Shown here piece by piece: positions 9,806 through 17,692 of a stretch of 64,000 nt of DNA. Every line of letters starts with the position of its first letter. The first letter of the stretch is position 1. The notes under the pieces were generated by a model. The model saw only the letters and a list, made by a program, of their open reading frames with translations, searched no databases and was not told where the DNA came from. The stretch covers positions 1 to 64,000 of the forward strand of contig CAYPET010000011.1 of NCBI GenBank assembly GCA_964409905.1. Direction: 5' to 3'. The position numbers were made by a program, and so were the translations under genes. The DNA is from JAGNRR01 sp964409905. Its GTDB lineage: Bacteria; Bacteroidota; Bacteroidia; Chitinophagales; Chitinophagaceae.

Positions 9806-10810
9806 ATGAAACCTTTTAATACGCTGACCACCTTAGATGAATTTACGATAGAACAAACACGCATGTTTCCGCAGGCTACTGGCGGGTTGTCCTCATTGCT
9901 TCGCGATATTAGTCTGGCCTGTAAAATGATTAATAAAAAAGTCAACAAGGCCGGATTGGTAAACATTTTGGGCGCAGAAGGCACAGAAAATGTACAAGGG
10001 GAGCAACAAATGAAATTAGATGTTTTTGCTGATGATATTTTGATCCGCGTATTGCGCAACAGCACAGACTGTGCAGGCGTGGCCTCTGAAGAGAATGATC
10101 ATTTTGTAGCCTTTGAGGACGAGTATTCTTGCAATGCAAAATATGTGGTTTTATTTGACCCCCTGGATGGGTCATCTAATATTGATGTTAATGCAAGTAT
10201 TGGAACCATTTTTGCCATTTATCGTCGTAAAAGTGCCTTGGGTTCACCCGTGGTGGAAAGTGATTTTTTACAGAAAGGTAGTGACCTCAAAGCTGCAGGT
10301 TATGTAATTTATGGAAGCAGCACGATGTTGGTGTATGGCACAAGGCAAGGCGTAAATGGATTTACGCTAGATCCTTCTATTGGTGAGTTTTGTCTTTCAC
10401 ATAAAAATATGCAGGTGCCTGTTGATGGGAAAATTTACTCAGTCAATCAGGGCAATATGGAGAAATATGCAACAGGCTTAAAAGACTATTTGGCTTACTG
10501 TATGAAAAATGAAGGTGATAAGAAGTGCTATACACACCGTTACATTGGCAGTATGGTTGCCGATATGCACCGCACATTAATCAAAGGGGGCATTTTCTTT
10601 TATCCTGCCGATACCAGTAATGCCAATGGCAAACTACGCCTGTTATATGAATGTAATCCAATGGCATTTTTAATAGAGCACGCCGGTGGGCTCAGTAGTA
10701 ATGGAGCCCATTCCATTTTACAAATAGATCCAGAGCAATTACACCAACGGGTCCCTATTTTTATCGGATCAAAAAATATGGTGACCGAAGCACTTAGCTT
10801 TCTTGGATAA
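9806..10810 (+). CDS. fbp: Class I fructose-1,6-bisphosphatase
   Basis: This is the gluconeogenic enzyme that hydrolyses fructose-1,6-bisphosphate to fructose-6-phosphate, cytoplasmic and Mg-dependent. The 334 residues carry the class I signature DPLDGSSNID (118-127), with the metal-binding Asp residues. The C-terminal YECNPMAFLIEHAGG motif is also typical. Its -7 box lies 5 nt before the ATG, predicting a leaderless mRNA. The 3' end overlaps that of yigZ by 17 nt on the opposite strand. The opposing glycolytic enzyme pfkA is also in this window, at 16.7-17.7 kb. Confidence 0.97.
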   Translation: MKPFNTLTTLDEFTIEQTRMFPQATGGLSSLLRDISLACKMINKKVNKAGLVNILGAEGTENVQGEQQMKLDVFADDILIRVLRNSTDCAGVASEENDHFVAFEDEYSCNAKYVVLFDPLDGSSNIDVNASIGTIFAIYRRKSALGSPVVESDFLQKGSDLKAAGYVIYGSSTMLVYGTRQGVNGFTLDPSIGEFCLSHKNMQVPVDGKIYSVNQGNMEKYATGLKDYLAYCMKNEGDKKCYTHRYIGSMVADMHRTLIKGGIFFYPADTSNANGKLRLLYECNPMAFLIEHAGGLSSNGAHSILQIDPEQLHQRVPIFIGSKNMVTEALSFLG

Positions 10811-11393
10811 TCTCTATTGTATGTTCTGATTGAAGCTGCCCAACAAAATAATTAGCCTCACTTTTTGGGATGGAGCAAATGTATAGAATCTGCTGTGTGA
10901 AACTTTTATCAGTAATCTCGCCATGCACTAAGCTGATAAGGTGGTCAACAACGCCTTGCTTATCAAAGGGAAAGCGAATCGTAAGAAATGTAGGAATCGC
11001 TTTTTCAACAATGGTATTCGCTTCAATGGCTAAAGCTGCAGTCGTCTTATAAGCGGTTTGCAAGCCCCCAACACCTAGTTTGGTGCCACCATAGTAACGC
11101 ACAACTATGATGAGAATGTCCGTGACATCATTGCGCTCTATCTGACCCAATATGGGTTTGCCTGCACTGTTACTTGGTTCACCATCGTCATTGGCACGTA
11201 CTTCAGGATTTGTTTTGCCGATTTTGTAAGCGTAACAATGATGTGTTGCCTTTGGATGTGCCTGTTTTATTTGTGCAAGTGCCGATAAAATATTTTCAGT
11301 CGTTTGCACAGGGATTGCGATGCCTAAAAATTTACTGCCTTTTTCTTTATAGAGCGACTCGCTGTGTGAAGTGATAGTTTTGAAAGTATTCAT
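10794..11393 (-). CDS. yigZ: YigZ/IMPACT family protein
   Basis: The protein belongs to the UPF0029/IMPACT family, whose bacterial members are of unclear function but are linked to translation or stress. The 199 residues hold the N-terminal IMPACT domain with HPKATHHCYAY, the DDGEPSNSAGKP motif (about 70-81) and VVRYYGGTKLGVGGL. A C-terminal DUF1949-like ferredoxin-fold domain begins near residue 135. The ATG at 11393 directly abuts the stop of the upstream transporter, so it is probably the last gene of a ribD-transporter-yigZ operon. The 3' ends of yigZ and fbp overlap convergently. Confidence 0.9.
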   Translation of the reverse strand: MNTFKTITSHSESLYKEKGSKFLGIAIPVQTTENILSALAQIKQAHPKATHHCYAYKIGKTNPEVRANDDGEPSNSAGKPILGQIERNDVTDILIIVVRYYGGTKLGVGGLQTAYKTTAALAIEANTIVEKAIPTFLTIRFPFDKQGVVDHLISLVHGEITDKSFTQQILYICSIPKSEANYFVGQLQSEHTIEIIQES

Positions 11394-12266
11394 CTACCGG
11401 CTAAAAAGTAAAAGTACTATCGATAGCACCGCTAAACAAAGTCCTAGTTTGTTTCTAAGGCTCAGTCGCTCCGTGAATACCAGAAACCCATAAACTGTTA
11501 CTAATACTAATACCCCAATATTGTTGATGGGGATGATAGAGGAACTTTCCAAGCCTTTAAACTGTAAAGCTTTGACAAGAAAATAAATAGAAAAATAATT
11601 GGGAATGCCAAGCAAGATTCCCGCCAGGGCAGAGCGAATATCCAAGCGGACGTTGCCTTTTGCGAATTGAGAAAAAAGAAAGATAGTGCCCATCATAGCA
11701 GCCGCGCCAAAACAATGTATTAAATAAACATTCAGGTTCTGATTGGAATATATAAAGTGGCTCTCCACATATTTTGTAATAGTGTCAATGGCACCGCTAC
11801 CGGCAAAGAGCAAGGGTAATATCCAACGAGATTGTGTAACATTTTCATTTCCTGATGTTGATTTGGTAGTTATAAGGTAAACCCCAAGTAGTGCAAAAAG
11901 AATGCCCGATATTTTTAAGGGTGTAATGGCATCGTGATATAAAAAAAAGGAAAAAACGACAGGTATCGCCAGAGACATTTTATTGGCAGCTTGCGTCAAG
12001 GTAACGCCTATACGTATGGTACTGATAGACATAATATTGAACACACTGATTAATAGCATGCCGATGAGTATACTCCAAGCGAACCAAGGCGATGTGAAAT
12101 TCGATGTTGCAAATGGATTGGCTTGTAAAAATATGCTGCCAGTCAAGACGCATGTCCAATAGTTCACTACAATCGCAATTTGTGTATTGATTTTCCATTT
12201 TCCAAAATGTTTGAATATAATGCCTATGTAGGTATTAAATAATACAGATATGATAATGAACATCAT
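11394..12266 (-). CDS. DMT-superfamily (EamA-like) inner-membrane transporter
   Basis: A 290-residue, very hydrophobic protein with about ten predicted membrane helices in two EamA-type halves. The second half begins near SRWILPLLFAGSGAID. Members export or import small metabolites, and the substrate cannot be read from the sequence. The start overlaps the ribD stop by 4 nt (ATGA), and the stop abuts yigZ. The position between a riboflavin gene and yigZ does not by itself show a riboflavin-related substrate, though that is a possible guess. Confidence 0.82.
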   Translation of the reverse strand: MMFIIISVLFNTYIGIIFKHFGKWKINTQIAIVVNYWTCVLTGSIFLQANPFATSNFTSPWFAWSILIGMLLISVFNIMSISTIRIGVTLTQAANKMSLAIPVVFSFFLYHDAITPLKISGILFALLGVYLITTKSTSGNENVTQSRWILPLLFAGSGAIDTITKYVESHFIYSNQNLNVYLIHCFGAAAMMGTIFLFSQFAKGNVRLDIRSALAGILLGIPNYFSIYFLVKALQFKGLESSSIIPINNIGVLVLVTVYGFLVFTERLSLRNKLGLCLAVLSIVLLLFSR

Positions 12267-13297
12267 CGTAAAAAAGCACTGTTGCTAAAATGTAAGATGC
12301 AATCTGATCGTAGTTGCAGAGTGTTTAAATGATGGCAATGAGGTAGGCGAGCAGCTGAAATTCCTGAGGAAACGGTTTTATTGCTGCGTATGATAATGGC
12401 TTCGTCCCAACAATTTTCCTGAATGAATAAGCTATGGGTTTTTGCACCACCTTCCACTATTATTGAGCAAATACCTATGTCAAGTAGCTTTTTACTGATT
12501 TGCTGTGCATTTTTTTCTACCTGAACATACTCTATACCATTTCGAATTACCTTCTGATGAAGGTTTAATACAATATTGCGTTGCCCTTCTTTTTTCAGGA
12601 TGCTTTCTTCCAGCGTACACTGCCAATCCAAAAAGACTCTTGCGGGTTGCTTGCCTAGCCAGGTGCGTGCGTTGAGGTTGGGGGTGTCACGAAATGCTGT
12701 GTTATAGCCTACCAGTATGCCTTCAACTTGAGTGCGATGTTTATGACTGAGGATATTTGTATAATTATGGCTGATGGATAGATTTTTTTCTGTTTCACCA
12801 ATATAGCCGTTTGCGGTTTCTGCCCATTTCAATTTTACAAATGCACGTTGAGCTTGTTGATTCGTAAAAAATACTTTGTTCAACTTGTAGCAGGAGTCGG
12901 TAAGTATTCCGCATTGTACTTCGATATTATTTTGTTGAAGTGCAGCCACTCCTTGTCCAGAGACTATGGGGTTGTAATCTTCACTGCCTATGAAAACTTT
13001 TTTTATGCCCGCTTGCATGATAGCCAAGGTGCAGGGTGGTGTTTTACCGGTATGATTGCAAGGCTCTAGGTTTACATAAAGCGTTGCTTCTGAAATAAGG
13101 TGTCGGTGTTCTTTAGCAACACTTTGGATACAATTTACCTCGGCATGTGCCTCACCGTAGGCTTGGTGATAACCTTCGCCAATTATGAGGTCATTATATA
13201 CCAATACGGCACCAACAAGCGGATTTTTGTAAGTATGCCCTCGCCCTAATTTTGCCAGTTCCAGGCATCGTTGCATGTATAGATGATGTGGGATCAT
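12263..13297 (-). CDS. ribD: Riboflavin biosynthesis protein RibD (deaminase/reductase)
   Basis: RibD carries out two steps of riboflavin synthesis: deamination of the pyrimidine intermediate and reduction of its ribosyl side chain. The N-terminal deaminase domain has the zinc motifs HAEVNC (near residue 51) and EPCNHTGKTPPC. The C-terminal reductase domain has VKLKWAETANGYIG and the conserved EGGAKTH. I place the start at ATG 13297 (344 aa). The longer frame begins with TTG at 13315, which lies inside a perfect -7 box (13313-13320) and so would not be transcribed. It heads the operon with the DMT permease and yigZ. No other rib gene is in the window. Confidence 0.93.
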   Translation of the reverse strand: MIPHHLYMQRCLELAKLGRGHTYKNPLVGAVLVYNDLIIGEGYHQAYGEAHAEVNCIQSVAKEHRHLISEATLYVNLEPCNHTGKTPPCTLAIMQAGIKKVFIGSEDYNPIVSGQGVAALQQNNIEVQCGILTDSCYKLNKVFFTNQQAQRAFVKLKWAETANGYIGETEKNLSISHNYTNILSHKHRTQVEGILVGYNTAFRDTPNLNARTWLGKQPARVFLDWQCTLEESILKKEGQRNIVLNLHQKVIRNGIEYVQVEKNAQQISKKLLDIGICSIIVEGGAKTHSLFIQENCWDEAIIIRSNKTVSSGISAARLPHCHHLNTLQLRSDCILHFSNSAFLR

Positions 13298-13312
13298 GTT
13301 TCTGATGGCTTT

Positions 13313-13320
13313 CAAATTTA
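13313..13320 (-). promoter_or_regulatory. -7 box of the ribD operon promoter
   Basis: On the minus strand TAAATTTG matches TAnnTTTG exactly and ends 15 nt before the ribD ATG at 13297. It decides against the upstream TTG start. Confidence 0.6.
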
Positions 13321-13461
13321 GGACATTCTGACAAGTTACAACAGTCGCGCATTGCCCTTCGGTTGTATCAATTCCTGATTGACCGAGAAAACCATGTCAT
13401 CAATATTCCTAATTTGTATGCAGATTAATTCAAAGGAAAGGCTGTTGGATAAAATGTAGAT

Positions 13462-13749
13462 TTATTGATTTGTACTATTTATATTAGTTTCCGGATTGTG
13501 GTCCAATTCAGGCGTCGCACTTATACTAGAAATGAATCGAATGGTACCTTTTGTTTTCCATATTCGGTTTGCCCAAATAATGCCAATTACTAAACCCGTA
13601 AAAAGTATAATACCTCCTACAATCATCGTTGCAGTAGTCGGGTTGGTAAAATAGATAAGTGCCGCAACGCTTAATGCAATGAGAAAAGGACAAGCTACTA
13701 TACGTATCCAACCAATGATTTCCATTCCATAATGAAATATTTTGTACAT
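13462..13749 (-). CDS. Small two-helix membrane protein, unknown function
   Basis: The 95 residues contain two hydrophobic segments (about 15-35 and 40-60) joined by a short loop, and a polar C-terminus that reads TPELDHNPETN. There is no signal peptide cleavage motif, so an inner-membrane protein is likely. I recognise no family. It lies alone between ribD and hscA on the same strand, with about 190 nt of empty sequence on its 3' side. ATG is at 13747-13749. It may be real because its hydrophobic pattern is coherent, but there is no supporting neighbour. Confidence 0.55.
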   Translation of the reverse strand: MYKIFHYGMEIIGWIRIVACPFLIALSVAALIYFTNPTTATMIVGGIILFTGLVIGIIWANRIWKTKGTIRFISSISATPELDHNPETNINSTNQ

Positions 13750-13942
13750 GCGGTTCTTATGTTGAAATTATGCCTTTAAAATAAATGCATTAAAATAAAA
13801 TCTCATTAAAAGTAACATCTAAATAGTAATGTAATAGTGTTCTGATTCGCTGGAATGTTAATATCAGTTTGATTCCAAAACACTCTTTTTGTTTTTAGTA
13901 GTACTCGAGCATATTGCTATGATTGCTCTTTAAAATTTCTGT

Positions 13943-15790
13943 TTAAATATTCTTACCGGATAGCGCTTTCGCTACAGCGGCATCCATTACACGTTCGGCA
14001 TACGGACGGCTTACTTCATTTAGTTTTTCTTGGGCGTTTTGAATGGCGTTTTTATCCCGAGAACCTATGGCCTTTCGCACAGCCGCAATTTGTTGTTGCG
14101 TTATCGTTTTTTCATCATCTGTAATCAAGGCATCATGCTTTGACAAAAAGTTTTCCGTTTGTTCCATTAACTGCGATGCCTCAGTAATAGCTTCAATGAG
14201 AGCACGCTCGGCAATGTCAGTTTTGGCATTGGTTAAGGAGTCCAAGAGCATTTTTTCCACCTCTTCATCGGTCAGGCCGTATTGCGGCTTTACTACTATT
14301 TCTTGTTGGGTATTGCTACGCAATTCGGTTGCTTTTACTTTAAGAATGCCGTCAGCATCTATCGTAAATCTTATATCAACTTTAGGTAAACCTGCAGGCA
14401 TAGCCGGAATGTTATTCAGGGTGAATGATGCCAGCTTTCGGTTATCGCTTACAAGATCGCGCTCTCCTTGATACACGCTGATATCCATGCCAGTTTGGCC
14501 ATCTTTTTGCGTTGTGTATTGCCGAGCAGCCTGAGCAGGTATTTTGGTATTACGCGGTATTAGCACGTCCATGAGTCCGCCCATAGTTTCGATACCTAGT
14601 GAAAGAGGTGTTACATCCAGCAATAAAACATCTGTTGTATTTCCAGCCAATATATCGGCTTGTATTGCTGCGCCTAAGGCAACTACCTCATCGGGGTTTA
14701 CGTCACAATTTACTTGCTTGCCAAAAAAAGTTGCCACAGCCTCTTGTACGTCAGGTACCCTGGTAGAGCCGCCTACCATAACGATGGCATCAATATCATT
14801 TTTGGATATGGCGCTATCCTGCATTGCACGCTCACAGCAGTCTATAGTCCGGGCAATGAGGGGTTGTATTAATTGCTCAAAATGTTCTTTTGTGATAGAT
14901 ACTTTATTACCATTAAAAGTATCCTCAAAATTTGTTGCGTTACTTAATGTCTTTTTAGCACGTTCGCTTAGTAGGCGCAACTGTTGCAGTTGCTCTTTAC
15001 TATCAAAAATTGTTTCGGTTACATTCAACTGTTGCATAAATTGCTCCAGAATCTTTTTGTCCATGTCATCACCACCCAGGTAGGTATCGCCGTTGGTGCT
15101 AAGTACATCAAAAACGCCATCGGATAGTTTAAGTATCGAGATATCAAATGTGCCGCCTCCCAAATCATATACAGCAATAATTTGTTCGGTTTTTGTGTCA
15201 GTACCCAAACCATAGGCCAAGCTAGCAGCTGTCGGTTCATTAATAATGCGCAGTACTTCCATACCGGCTAGTTTGCCCGCATCTCTGGTAGCTTGACGTT
15301 GTGCGTCATTAAAATATGCCGGTACGGTAATTACACATTTGTTGACAGGTGTTTTGAGGATGTGTTCGGCCCGCTTTTTTAGTTCCTTAAGGATGAATGA
15401 CGATAATTCAATCGGATCATAAAACTGTTCTCCTACTTGAATTTTTACCAATGCCGCATTCTCATTGTCGATGATATTGTATGAAAAAAAATCTTTGTGT
15501 TTTGAAACATCACCGTATGATTTACCCATAAGTCGCTTTACGCTGTATATGGTATTGGCAGCATCGGTTTCTAAATATTGTTTTGCTTCGCTACCAACCG
15601 TAATTTGATGTCCAAAATGTATAATGGAGGGCACGATGGACTCTCGGTCTATTTCTTTTAGTGCAACAGCTTTGCCAGTGTCTGGGTGAATGACCGCAAT
15701 AAGGCTATTCGTAGTGCCCAAGTCGATACCAACGATTAATTCATTTTTTTGAATACTGCCGGTTGACAGGTTAATAGGAATTTTTGCCAT
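13943..15790 (-). CDS. hscA: HscA/DnaK-type Hsp70 chaperone
   Basis: An Hsp70 chaperone. HscA members help transfer Fe-S clusters from the IscU scaffold. The 615 residues contain the ATPase domain with GIDLGTTNS (21-29), YDLGGGTFD and VMVGGSTRVPDVQ. The substrate-binding domain (about 385-500) with DVTPLSLGIETMGG and a C-terminal helical lid follow. It is shorter than DnaK (about 635-640 aa) and lacks the acidic DnaK tail. With its N-terminus MAKIPINLSTG this fits the HscA branch of Bacteroidota. No iscU or hscB is adjacent. It lies 11 nt behind a PorG-like gene and shares its promoter. Confidence 0.85.
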   Translation of the reverse strand: MAKIPINLSTGSIQKNELIVGIDLGTTNSLIAVIHPDTGKAVALKEIDRESIVPSIIHFGHQITVGSEAKQYLETDAANTIYSVKRLMGKSYGDVSKHKDFFSYNIIDNENAALVKIQVGEQFYDPIELSSFILKELKKRAEHILKTPVNKCVITVPAYFNDAQRQATRDAGKLAGMEVLRIINEPTAASLAYGLGTDTKTEQIIAVYDLGGGTFDISILKLSDGVFDVLSTNGDTYLGGDDMDKKILEQFMQQLNVTETIFDSKEQLQQLRLLSERAKKTLSNATNFEDTFNGNKVSITKEHFEQLIQPLIARTIDCCERAMQDSAISKNDIDAIVMVGGSTRVPDVQEAVATFFGKQVNCDVNPDEVVALGAAIQADILAGNTTDVLLLDVTPLSLGIETMGGLMDVLIPRNTKIPAQAARQYTTQKDGQTGMDISVYQGERDLVSDNRKLASFTLNNIPAMPAGLPKVDIRFTIDADGILKVKATELRSNTQQEIVVKPQYGLTDEEVEKMLLDSLTNAKTDIAERALIEAITEASQLMEQTENFLSKHDALITDDEKTITQQQIAAVRKAIGSRDKNAIQNAQEKLNEVSRPYAERVMDAAVAKALSGKNI

Positions 15791-15801
15791 AATTTTTTTT
15801 C

Positions 15802-16647
15802 TTATCTACGTTCCGGACATCGATAGGTTGGCAGGCGAAAACTCATAAACATATGCGCTGTTAAAAATTGATCGCGGGTTGAGCTTATACCTCTTTGTCT
15901 ACCTTCAATACCTATCGGTGTGTTGCTTACTTCTACAGAACGATCTTGTAGTTGTGAGGCATAGGTAGGGTAGGGTGATTGTGAATTATTCGGAAATAAA
16001 TTTGCGCCCACATAAGTTGCGCTTACATCGTCAATGTAATCGGTGCCGGTCAATCTGTTAAAAATTTCTACCCCTATTGTAATGCCACGTGCCATCCAAA
16101 ATTTCACACCTGCCCCGATAGGAAAACTAAAAGCAGTTTTTCCATAGCGGCGGTCGGCGTAACGCTCGTATCCTTGGCCCTCTGTGCCAAGAGGACGCAA
16201 ATCGACATTTACGCCGTTTATCTCAGCATAGGGATTGTAGCTAAACATGCCTAAACCAAGTGTGATGTATGGGGTGATGCGGTGTTCGAAATCTTCTATT
16301 TCATAACGAAAAAAATGAAAATCTGCCAGCACAGCGGCCTCGTATATATCTGATTTAAAACTGAGGTTACGTTGCTGTTGAAAAAAATTATTTGCGTAAC
16401 GATCTGCATAGCCAATATGGGCATATGTGCCCGATAACCTGAGCGCGATATAAGGAGAAAAGTTGTATCTGTAAAAAATACCAGCACTTTGTCTGAAATA
16501 ATCAAAGCCGTATTGTTGGTTCAGGTCACCAAAATAATTGGCGCCTCCAGCACTTATTCCAAATTCCGAATTTCGGTAATAGACTTGAGCATTACTTGTA
16601 AAAAATACAAAGCCCAGCAATAACATGAAAAGCATCCGAAAGCGCAT
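15802..16647 (-). CDS. PorG-like (DUF6089) outer-membrane beta-barrel protein
   Basis: A 281-residue protein with a signal peptide ending at SNAQ (about residue 21), followed by alternating amphipathic strands (YRYNFSPYIALRLSGTYAHIG). This suggests an 8-stranded outer-membrane barrel. The motif RPLGTEGQG and the LTGTDYIDDVS segment match the DUF6089 family, which includes PorG of the type IX secretion system. A second member sits at 38.1 kb with the same landmarks. Its -7 box is 4 nt before the ATG, predicting a leaderless mRNA. hscA follows 11 nt downstream. It could be a PorG paralogue rather than the true secretion component. Confidence 0.82.
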   Translation of the reverse strand: MRFRMLFMLLLGFVFFTSNAQVYYRNSEFGISAGGANYFGDLNQQYGFDYFRQSAGIFYRYNFSPYIALRLSGTYAHIGYADRYANNFFQQQRNLSFKSDIYEAAVLADFHFFRYEIEDFEHRITPYITLGLGMFSYNPYAEINGVNVDLRPLGTEGQGYERYADRRYGKTAFSFPIGAGVKFWMARGITIGVEIFNRLTGTDYIDDVSATYVGANLFPNNSQSPYPTYASQLQDRSVEVSNTPIGIEGRQRGISSTRDQFLTAHMFMSFRLPTYRCPERR

Positions 16648-16651
16648 GAGC

Positions 16652-16659
16652 CAAAGGTA
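16652..16659 (-). promoter_or_regulatory. -7 box, PorG-like gene and hscA (leaderless type)
   Basis: TACCTTTG on the minus strand matches TAnnTTTG and ends 4 nt before the ATG at 16647. Confidence 0.65.
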
Positions 16660-16720
16660 CGATGTATTGTTTTTACACTTTTTAATTAATGTTATAGAAA
16701 ATTAAAAGTGTCAATAATCT

Positions 16721-17692
16721 TTAACGTGATAATATCAAGGCAATTTTTTTCAGGTCATCGGCCATTTGGTGGGCTTCTTTATTCTCAGAAGAAAAGGGCA
16801 CTTTTACAATACCACCGTTTTGTATACCAATCATTATTTTATTTTCACCATTTATTAGTGCTTCCACCGCATGAAATGCCAGCCGGCTTGCTAAAATACG
16901 GTCGTTAGGTGTCGGCGAACCGCCCCGCTGAATATGGCCTAGAATAGTAACGCGCGTTTTTAAATTGGGAATATGCTGATTAATGTATGTGTTAAGGTTT
17001 TCGGCACCGCCAAATTCATCGCCTTCTGCTACAATGATAATATTGGTTAATTTTTTTCGTCTTTGATCATTGGTTACATCGTCTATGAGCTGTTGCAAAT
17101 CTTCTTGCTGTTCGGGTATAAAAAGATGTTCTGCACCGCAGGATATGGCACTATGTAAAGCTAAATAACCAGCATCGCGCCCCATAACCTCAACAAGAAA
17201 TATCCGATCATGCGCCTCAGCAGTATCACGAATTTTGTCAATTGCACTTACTGCCGTATTCAATGCAGTATCAAAACCAATTGTCATATCTGTACCCGCA
17301 ATGTCATTATCAATAGTGCCGGGCACGCCCACCACAGCAATGCCATGTTCTGATGCTAACTTTTGCGCACCTCTGAAGCTGCCGTCTCCGCCAATCACCA
17401 CCAGTCCCTCAATGCCTTTATTTTTTAAATTGGCAGCAGCCTTCGCTCTACCGGCAGCCTCTAAAAATTCGTCACTGCGAGCGGTTTTGAGTATTGTTCC
17501 ACCGCGTTGTATAATGTTTGAAACATCGGTGGTTTTAAGGGCTACAATCTCGTTGTCAATTAAACCCTGATACCCCCTATAGATACCATGACATGTTAAA
17601 CCGTTGTGTATTGCAGTTCTAACCACTGCTCGAATGGCAGCATTCATGCCTGGCGCGTCCCCTCCGCTTGATAAAACAGCTATGTTATTCAT
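16721..17692 (-). CDS. pfkA: ATP-dependent 6-phosphofructokinase
   Basis: PfkA phosphorylates fructose-6-phosphate to fructose-1,6-bisphosphate, the committed step of glycolysis. The 323 residues show the phosphate-binding GGDGSFRGA (101-109), the catalytic GTIDND (125-130) and MGRDAGYLA. A Gly rather than Lys before TIDND indicates the ATP type, not the pyrophosphate type. The start overlaps the end of the M1 aminopeptidase gene by 8 nt, so the two are probably translated from one mRNA. The functional link between them is not obvious. Confidence 0.96.
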   Translation of the reverse strand: MNNIAVLSSGGDAPGMNAAIRAVVRTAIHNGLTCHGIYRGYQGLIDNEIVALKTTDVSNIIQRGGTILKTARSDEFLEAAGRAKAAANLKNKGIEGLVVIGGDGSFRGAQKLASEHGIAVVGVPGTIDNDIAGTDMTIGFDTALNTAVSAIDKIRDTAEAHDRIFLVEVMGRDAGYLALHSAISCGAEHLFIPEQQEDLQQLIDDVTNDQRRKKLTNIIIVAEGDEFGGAENLNTYINQHIPNLKTRVTILGHIQRGGSPTPNDRILASRLAFHAVEALINGENKIMIGIQNGGIVKVPFSSENKEAHQMADDLKKIALILSR